DNA from: Flaccisagitta enflata
Taxonomy: Eukaryota > Chaetognatha > Sagittoidea > Aphragmophora
Assembly: GCA_965153355.1 (NCBI GenBank)
Contig: OZ231128.1
Span: 40,734,001 to 40,798,000, forward strand
DNA length: 64,000 bases
Direction: 5' to 3'
Part shown: in pieces, positions 60,301 to 64,000 of the stretch
Numbering within the stretch: position 1 is the first letter of the stretch
Layout of the letters: each line of letters opens with the position of its first letter
Notes under the pieces: generated by a model
The model's input: the letters and a program-made list of their open reading frames with translations, nothing else
The model's database searches: none
Told to the model about the DNA's origin: nothing
Made by a program: the position numbers and the translations under genes

Positions 60301-62727
60301 TTTCTTTCTTTCTTTCTTCAATATCTTTTTTTCTTTTTTTTTTTTTTCTTTTTTTTCTTTTTTTTTTTAGTCGCGTGCTACGCATCTCTACACCCCATTT
60401 TGTTGGTCTGTTGGTTGGTCCCCTTTTTACTTTTTTGGTGTTTTTAAGCTTTTTGGGTTCACAGCTCCTTCCCTAATAAGTCATTTTAAGTCATTTTAAG
60501 TCATTTTAAGTCATTTTAAGTCATTTTAAGTCATTCTAAGTCATTCTAAGTTATTTCAAGTCATAATAAGTTATATTAGGTCATTAAAGTCAATATGGTC
60601 ATTTCAGGTCATTAAAGTCAATATGGTCATTTCAGGTCACCTTGAGGCATTTAAACTCAATTTAAGTCATCTTAAGCTATTTATGTCCAGCACGCGACTT
60701 ATAGGTGTTGGCCTTGTTTTCTGTCTTTTTCCTTTTTCTTTTTTTTTTTTTTTTTTTCTTTTTTTTCTTTTTTTTTCTTTTTTTTTCTTTTTTCTTTTTT
60801 CTTTCTTTTTTTCTTTTTTCTTTTTTCTTTCTTTTTTTTCTTTTTTCTTTCTTTTTTTTTCTTTTTTCTTTGTTTTTATTTTTATTTCCCCCTTTTCTTC
60901 TCCCTTTTCCTTCTTTCATTTTTCCTAGAGTTAGGGGCTCTACCGCGGGGCCTAAGGCTTAAACAACCTCATAATCCGGCTTCTGCTCAGAGTTAGAGAT
61001 ATGGAAAGTAAAGAATATTGCCATGGTTCTTTTGACAGCCTTGGTGGTGTTATTAAATCACGATCCGGGCGTGGATTGTCGAGACGACTTGGGGCGGACG
61101 CCTTTACATCTTGCCGCCGCCTCCGGCCACAAGCAGTGTGTCAAAGCGCTGTTAATGAATGGGGCGACATGTCACGTCAGAGACGATCAAACTAAGTCAG
61201 TTCAATCATTTATCAATGATCATGGTTTGTTATCATATCATTTTTAACATGCAAAAAAAATGCCGGATCTTTCATCAGTTCCTTCTTCTTCCTCCTTTAG
61301 GCGGACACCGTTTCACGCTGCTGCTGCTTCGGGTCAAGTGGATTGCTTGCGCCTTCTTTTGGACGCCGCCGCTGACTTGGGCGCTAACGATCATCCCACC
61401 TCCTCCTCTTCATCTTCCTCGCGACATAGAAATAACAATGACGATGACGAACATGATGGGTCGCGCAGTAAGGGAACTGGCAGGTCTTTATCCAGTGGAG
61501 GTACCAACAATAACAATATGGAGCCGGTGTCCATATCCCGTCTCGGCAGCTGCAGCAGCAGGAAAATACAGCGAGGGAGCGTCGGCAATCGGAATTCCTT
61601 CTCACGTGCGTACATGTCATGGTTTGACTTGAAATACGAAACGATGCGTACTAAGTCAGTCTCATACATTTCAACTGCACCAAGTTACAATATGCAGTGT
61701 TTGTCAATCATCAACAATCATCTCCTTAACTGAGGCGCTCATTTGCTCACTATGGATCCTGAGAACCACCAAGAAGATTTTCGGATAACTGTAACTTTCT
61801 CTCTAAATCAGTGAGCAAAATTGGCCCTTCTGTTTCCTGGCTTAATTTTTCCCATAATACCATTTGATGGTTGATCAAAATTTCTGTCTCTCTTTCTCAC
61901 AGCGTCATCTTCATCGGCTGTTTATTCTCGCGATGATTTGGATGTGATCGACTCGTCTGGTCGGACCCCGTTGATGGTGGCGGCTTTGAATGGATATCTC
62001 GACGTGGTCAACTTTCTTCTGCACCACGGCGCTGATTTAAGTGAGACTAGACAAGTTTACCATTACTGATTAATTCCATGGATGTATGGGATGATTTGAT
62101 TAATTTCTGAGCATGCAATAAAAAAAGCATGTCAGTGAGCATAGCTGTGTGAGTGGTTTTGAGTATTTTACGATTTTAGTTCAACTAGCTCATTTAGCTC
62201 AGCCCTGTTTTTCTCTGAAAATTTGTGCCAAATAGCCCCGCTACCCCAGGTTTATTTTATAGTAAGAATGATTTGTTGTTTTTTTCCGCCATTTTAATCC
62301 TCTCCCTCATCCAGCTGACCTTTTGAACATGCCTGCCGCTTAGCAATGCTACCCTGCCACTAGGAATCTGCACCTCTGTTCCACTTTTTGTATCATTCTT
62401 GATCTTTCATTCAAAGTGTTTTTCTAACAAATGTGTAAAATTCCCGACTTCCTTCAGATGCGTGTGACACTCGGTTGCGGACTTCGCTTCACTACGCAGC
62501 GGGCATTGGTCACGAGGAAGTTGTCACGGCTTTGATGGGTCAAGCGCAGTCACAATCTTCCCCTTCCCCATCATCCTCGATCAACAACAATAACGTTGGC
62601 GAGAGTCATCTGCTAGTGGCCAGAGATGCGTTGGGTCGAACTCCTCTGCATTACGCGGCCATGGGAGGCCATTCCGTCGTTCTCATCGCTCTCATGCAAT
62701 CTAACGGCAACGGACACGAAGAACATG
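51286..62727 (+). CDS. ANKRD28-like: ANKRD28/44/52-type protein phosphatase 6 ankyrin subunit (14 exons, 3' incomplete)
   Basis: Joining the 14 exons listed below gives 871 codons plus one base, with matching phase at all 13 junctions. The product is a continuous run of about 21 ankyrin repeats, each with a TPLHxAA-like core, beginning after a short [21 protein letters not shown] head. The head, repeat order and repeat-specific phrases ([29 protein letters not shown]) match human ANKRD28, with ANKRD44 and ANKRD52 as paralogues. These proteins are cytosolic scaffolds that bind the PP6 catalytic subunit with SAPS-domain subunits. The vertebrate protein has about 1,050 residues and further repeats plus a C-terminal tail, so roughly the last third lies beyond the window. 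No promoter was identified. Introns 2, 4, 6, 10 and 14 carry repeat elements. Confidence 0.93.
51523..51650 (+). CDS. ANKRD28-like: ANKRD28-like exon 2
   Basis: Acceptor CGTCTAATTCAG, donor GTGAGT. It encodes [20 protein letters not shown] and the rest of the first ankyrin repeat, ending in RVNAKDS plus two bases. The KEDVN junction is the same as in the vertebrate protein. The following 2.5-kb intron holds two inverted-repeat elements. Confidence 0.92.
51672..53018. mobile_element. Intronic element with ~177-bp terminal inverted repeats
   Basis: Left arm 51,672-51,848 begins CACAGTCGCCCAGAGC and right arm 52,843-53,018 ends GCTCTGGGCGACTGTG. They match with roughly one mismatch per 12 bases along their length. 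Both are flanked by ATTC (51,668-51,671 and 53,019-53,022), a possible 4-bp target duplication. A smaller inverted pair (ACCATAACTCTTTGTG and complement near 52,771 and 52,835) lies inside the right arm region. No transposase frame is present. It lies wholly in intron 2 of the ankyrin gene. Confidence 0.8.
53080..53400. mobile_element. Diverged copy of the foldback element seen at 62,938
   Basis: GAAAGAACATTGCTCAAATT, ATTTGCTACAACTTAC, GTTCTGTGAGAATATTGC and GAGCCATTGCTCGGGCGC align with the arms of the element at 62,938-63,402. An inverted partner with AACAATGTTCTAACAGAAC follows near 53,246. Confidence 0.6.
54163..54235 (+). CDS. ANKRD28-like: ANKRD28-like exon 3
   Basis: A small exon of 73 bases, acceptor TTTGTTCAG, donor GTAGTA. 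It completes the Lys codon split at exon 2 and encodes [20 protein letters not shown], the second repeat ([15 protein letters not shown] in human ANKRD28). It is easily missed because it is short and isolated. Confidence 0.9.
54834..55147 (+). CDS. ANKRD28-like: ANKRD28-like exon 4
   Basis: Acceptor AATTTTTCAG, donor GTGAAA. It encodes three repeats with cores [16 protein letters not shown] and RRALHYAA, separated by NVNVTDRAG and INAFDKRDR. This is the most conserved part in the window. It ends inside the Arg codon completed by exon 5. Confidence 0.94.
55740..55975. repeat. 19-bp tandem repeat GTTAAAAAGTCAGACCCAT
   Basis: About 12 nearly identical units inside the inverted-end element of intron 4. 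Confidence 0.95.
56040..56930. repeat. 20-bp tandem repeat GTGTTAAAATCAAATTTAAC
   Basis: Roughly 42 units, the central ones almost identical and the outer ones diverged, inside the same intron 4 element. Confidence 0.95.
57343..57590 (+). CDS. ANKRD28-like: ANKRD28-like exon 5
   Basis: Acceptor TGTCCTGACAG, donor GTTTGT. Repeat cores [16 protein letters not shown] and QTPLHFA. The phrase [11 protein letters not shown] corresponds to NGQDVVVNELI in human. It ends with one base of an Ala codon finished by exon 6. The plus-strand frame open beyond 57,590 is intronic read-through. Confidence 0.93.
57857..58116 (+). CDS. ANKRD28-like: ANKRD28-like exon 6
   Basis: Acceptor CACTCTTCAG, donor GTATGC, phase 0 at the end. 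It begins [20 protein letters not shown] and has repeat cores RTPLHMTA and NTPLHIAS, then [17 protein letters not shown]. Human ANKRD28 has ASTHGALCLELL and GHELLINTLI at the same places. Confidence 0.93.
58262..58728. repeat. 16-bp tandem repeat ATTGGTAGATTGAACG
   Basis: About 28 units in intron 6 of the ankyrin gene, with one disrupted patch near 58,456-58,480. Because the unit is not a multiple of three and has no stop on the minus strand, it reads openly in more than one minus-strand frame as a 16-residue repeat ([16 protein letters not shown]). This is an artefact. Confidence 0.96.
58972..59155 (+). CDS. ANKRD28-like: ANKRD28-like exon 7
   Basis: Acceptor TTATTGAACAG, donor GTAATT. It encodes [20 protein letters not shown], then the repeat core RTALHCAA and ACLDLLLSA, ending one base into the next codon. 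The RGxxGMxPxHxSALxG phrase is typical of this subfamily. Confidence 0.92.
59284..59403 (+). CDS. ANKRD28-like: ANKRD28-like exon 8
   Basis: Acceptor TCACTCTCACTCAG, donor GTTTGT. It encodes [20 protein letters not shown] and [16 protein letters not shown]. One base joins to exon 9 to form the Asp codon of the VDETDMKGRT junction. Confidence 0.9.
59519..59622 (+). CDS. ANKRD28-like: ANKRD28-like exon 9
   Basis: Acceptor CATATTTCAG, donor GTACAC, phase 0 at the end. It encodes [20 protein letters not shown] and [12 protein letters not shown]. The stretch between the core and the second helix is longer than in other repeats, as in the vertebrate proteins. Confidence 0.9.
59767..59965 (+). CDS. 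ANKRD28-like: ANKRD28-like exon 10
   Basis: Acceptor CTGTTCCAG. It encodes [20 protein letters not shown] and a loop with [16 protein letters not shown], then [14 protein letters not shown] chose donor GTCCGT at 59,966 because one leftover base then joins to exon 11 as HHEALVVLL, which matches HHQALEVLV. A stronger-looking GTAAAG at 59,970 would break that frame. Confidence 0.85.
60050..60980. repeat. Composite repeat filling intron 10
   Basis: It begins GCCGGATTAAG and ends ATAATCCGGC, an inverted pair. It contains direct repeats of CTACCGCGGGGCC at 60,060 and 60,940 and T-rich tracts (60,298-60,368 and 60,727-60,890). A hairpin-family copy (60,368-60,716) sits in the middle. The GCCGGATTA ends may belong to an old DNA transposon, but I found no target duplication. 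Confidence 0.6.
60368..60716 (+). repeat. Hairpin-family copy with an expanded TCATTTTAAG array
   Basis: It begins AGTCGCGTGCTACGCATCT (60,369-60,387, stem partly mismatched), then CTCTACACCCCATTTTGTTG. The middle (60,479-60,550) is about 7 units of TCATTTTAAG. It ends CAGCACGCGACTTATAGG and GGCCTTGTT. Confidence 0.75.
61039..61195 (+). CDS. ANKRD28-like: ANKRD28-like exon 11
   Basis: Acceptor TTCTTTTGACAG, donor GTCAGT. It encodes [20 protein letters not shown] then [19 protein letters not shown], ending in RDDQT plus two bases. An acceptor at 60,990 would also be in frame but adds 16 residues not present in relatives. Confidence 0.87.
61301..61605 (+). CDS. ANKRD28-like: ANKRD28-like exon 12 with low-complexity insertion
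   Basis: Acceptor CTTCCTCCTTTAG, donor GTGCGT. It begins [20 protein letters not shown], a normal repeat. It then carries about 75 residues rich in Ser, Asn, Asp and Gly ([20 protein letters not shown] and more) where vertebrate relatives have a short NAEPQNAVDIQDG linker. Phase agrees on both sides. The insertion may be partly spliced out in some transcripts. Confidence 0.82.
61903..62040 (+). CDS. ANKRD28-like: ANKRD28-like exon 13
   Basis: Acceptor CTTTCTCACAG, donor GTGAGA. It encodes [20 protein letters not shown] then [20 protein letters not shown] and GADL. The PLM in place of PLH matches the QTPLMLSVLNGH repeat of vertebrate ANKRD28, which supports the alignment. Confidence 0.9.
62458..62727 (+). 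CDS. ANKRD28-like: ANKRD28-like exon 14 (last exon seen)
   Basis: Acceptor ACTTCCTTCAG, donor GTAAGA, one base left over. Repeat cores RTSLHYAA and RTPLHYAA are separated by a Gln/Ser/Pro/Asn-rich insert ([16 protein letters not shown]) of about 25 residues that relatives lack. The gene continues beyond. A possible exon 15 acceptor is CAACCTACAG at 63,980, followed by a frame that fits the phase, but too little sequence remains to judge. Confidence 0.88.
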
Positions 62728-62792
62728 GTAAGAAGCACCAGTGTGCTACCCATTCAACAATGAGCTGAACTGTCTCGCCTTTTCCTCTTTTT

Positions 62793-62870
62793 AGTTACGG
62801 ACGCGCAACTCTTTGAGAGGCTTTGTCCGTCCGTCGGTATGCGAGTCCGTCCTTTCGTAACGCATTAGTC
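62793..62870 (+). repeat. Hairpin-family copy, one stem mismatch
   Basis: AGTTACGGACGCGCAACT at 62,793-62,810, then CTTTGAGAGGCTTTGTCC and GTCCGTCGGTATGCGAG. It lies in intron 14 and abuts the inverted-repeat element that follows. Confidence 0.7.
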
Positions 62871-62879
62871 AAAAAGTGT

Positions 62880-63840
62880 ACAGTAGATGTCGTCAAGACT
62901 TGGAAATACGGGGGAATTCATTACAGGAAGACGAATAAACTGAAGAGACTGATATTTGAAATATAAACTAATAAAAGGATGCTTCATTACCTATGGGTGT
63001 TGGTTGCTATGAAAACACTTTTTCATGTATTTATGCTGAAGTATCAATATTTTGAGAATTTTTTTGAGGGAATATTGTTTGAAATAAATTTTGCTACAAC
63101 TTTTCCACCTTATGTTCTGTAAGAACATCGCTCGTTTGGCGGTTGCTAGGGAGCATCAAAGGGTTGTCACACATAGTTAAGCTCCCTAGCAATGGCTAAA
63201 CAAGCAATGTTCTCACAGAACATATTCTGGGAAAATTGTCGCAAATTTAATTCAAACAATGTTCCTTCAAAGATTTCTCAAAATATTGATACTATGGCGT
63301 GGATACTCAGAAATGTGTTTCCATGGCAACCAACACCCATGGGCAATAAAGCATCCTTTTATAAGTCTATATTCAAAACATCAGTTGTTTCAGTACAGAC
63401 GGACCAATAATTTAAGGTGTGGAGGCACATTAAGTTTTAGCAACACCCCTACAGCCTAGACGCCTCTATCAATTTGGACGCTTGGAGCAGCTTTGGATAC
63501 CTCAGGCCAATATATTTGGCGCCACCGTAGCGATTTTTCAATTTCCATCATTAACCCCCCCAAATGACCACCCCCTGCCCACCTCAGAACCACCCCCCAG
63601 GCCCAAAAAATCGAAAAAAAAATTTTCTCAAATTTTGAAAATATTTCAACAAAATAGTGTACAGGGATGACATCCCTGTACACTATTTTGTTGAAATATT
63701 TTCAAGGATGTCAGGGATGTCTTAAGCCATGGTATATCTTGTTCCCGGAGTTTTTTTGACAATTTTTATAGACTTATATATTTGTTTCCCTGTAATGCAT
63801 ATCACCGTATTTCCAAGTCTAGACGACATCTACTGAATAA
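62880..63840. mobile_element. Foldback-type element with interrupted right arm
   Basis: CAGTAGATGTCGTCAAGACT at 62,881 is mirrored by AGTCTAGACGACATCTACTG ending near 63,835. The inner parts (about 62,938-63,156 and 63,179-63,402) are inverted copies of each other over about 220 bp with a loop of about 22 bp. Sequence from about 63,403 to 63,780 has no partner on the left and looks inserted into the right arm. No coding capacity. Confidence 0.75.
63635..63705. repeat. Perfect 35-bp-arm palindrome
   Basis: Arms 63,635-63,669 and 63,671-63,705 are exact reverse complements with a single A between them. The centre reads GTACAGGGATGACATCCCTG. It lies in the segment that interrupts the foldback element. 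Confidence 0.93.
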
Positions 63841-64000
63841 ATGCACACTCTGAGGAGGGGGGGGGGTCCTACGCACCTGCCGACCCGTCCAAACTGATAA
63901 TGTGACCCCTTGAAGTTAAACCCAGCCCAATAGATGTCTCGGTACTTTTTGTTGTCCTGTCATCAATCCCCAACCTACAGTGGAGCTTCACAAGAGGGCA

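Noticed and set aside
60042-60985. Complete hAT element with CAG...CTG ends in intron 10
   Set aside because: GCCGGATTA ends are inverted, but the flanking octamers differ, so there is no target duplication to support the call.
63981-64000. Exon 15 of the ankyrin gene at the right edge
   Set aside because: An acceptor-like CAACCTACAG and a compatible phase exist, but 20 bases are too few and do not clearly match the expected repeat.

Overview
This window comes from a repeat-rich animal nuclear genome. It has spliceosomal introns with GT-AG junctions, very long microsatellites, minisatellites and non-autonomous DNA transposons, and no operon-like gene packing. The one gene that can be named belongs to the ANKRD28/ANKRD44/ANKRD52 family (ankyrin-repeat regulatory subunits of protein phosphatase 6), which supports a metazoan. 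A short interstitial CCCTAA tract at 33.4 kb would fit a TTAGGG-type telomere. I cannot place the species.

Layout: (1) 1-11.45 kb is a minisatellite array of GGTTCCTGCT monomers in higher-order units of about 220 bp and a longer 4.15 kb duplication. Its first 0.55 kb is inverted. (2) 11.5-25.6 kb is mostly intergenic: diverged repeats, a hAT-like miniature element (one clean copy with an 8-bp target duplication, a second copy interrupted by a Helitron-like element), a 145-bp array and large GT, CT, GAA, CAA and GAAT tracts. Two minus-strand exons at 18.5-21.4 kb appear to encode a highly charged protein. (3) 26.1-30.7 kb is a tandem array of units of about 1,035 bp. (4) 31-50 kb alternates microsatellites, a second Helitron-like copy, a 1.6-kb element flanked by TTAA, and a probable two-exon minus-strand gene for a secreted Ser/Thr/Pro-rich protein (36.2-37.8 kb). 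(5) 51.3 kb to the right edge holds 14 consecutive exons (871 codons plus one base) of the ankyrin gene. Splice phases agree at every junction. The 3' third of the gene lies beyond the window, and several introns carry inverted-repeat elements.

The most unusual signal is a dispersed short repeat family, at least 14 copies, built around a 7-bp hairpin. Its stem differs between copies by paired, compensatory changes (AGTCGCG/CGCGACT, AGATGCG/CGCATCT, AAGTGCG/CGCACTT, AGTTGCG/CGCAACT). The hairpin is followed by CTCTACA-like sequence and a GTCGGTCGGT-rich track. In complete copies the element ends in a conserved block reading GGCCTTGTT. Some copies hold expanded tandem repeats, so the family may be a source of new arrays.

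All calls come from reading the sequence. Family names rest on remembered protein and transposon features, not on a database search.
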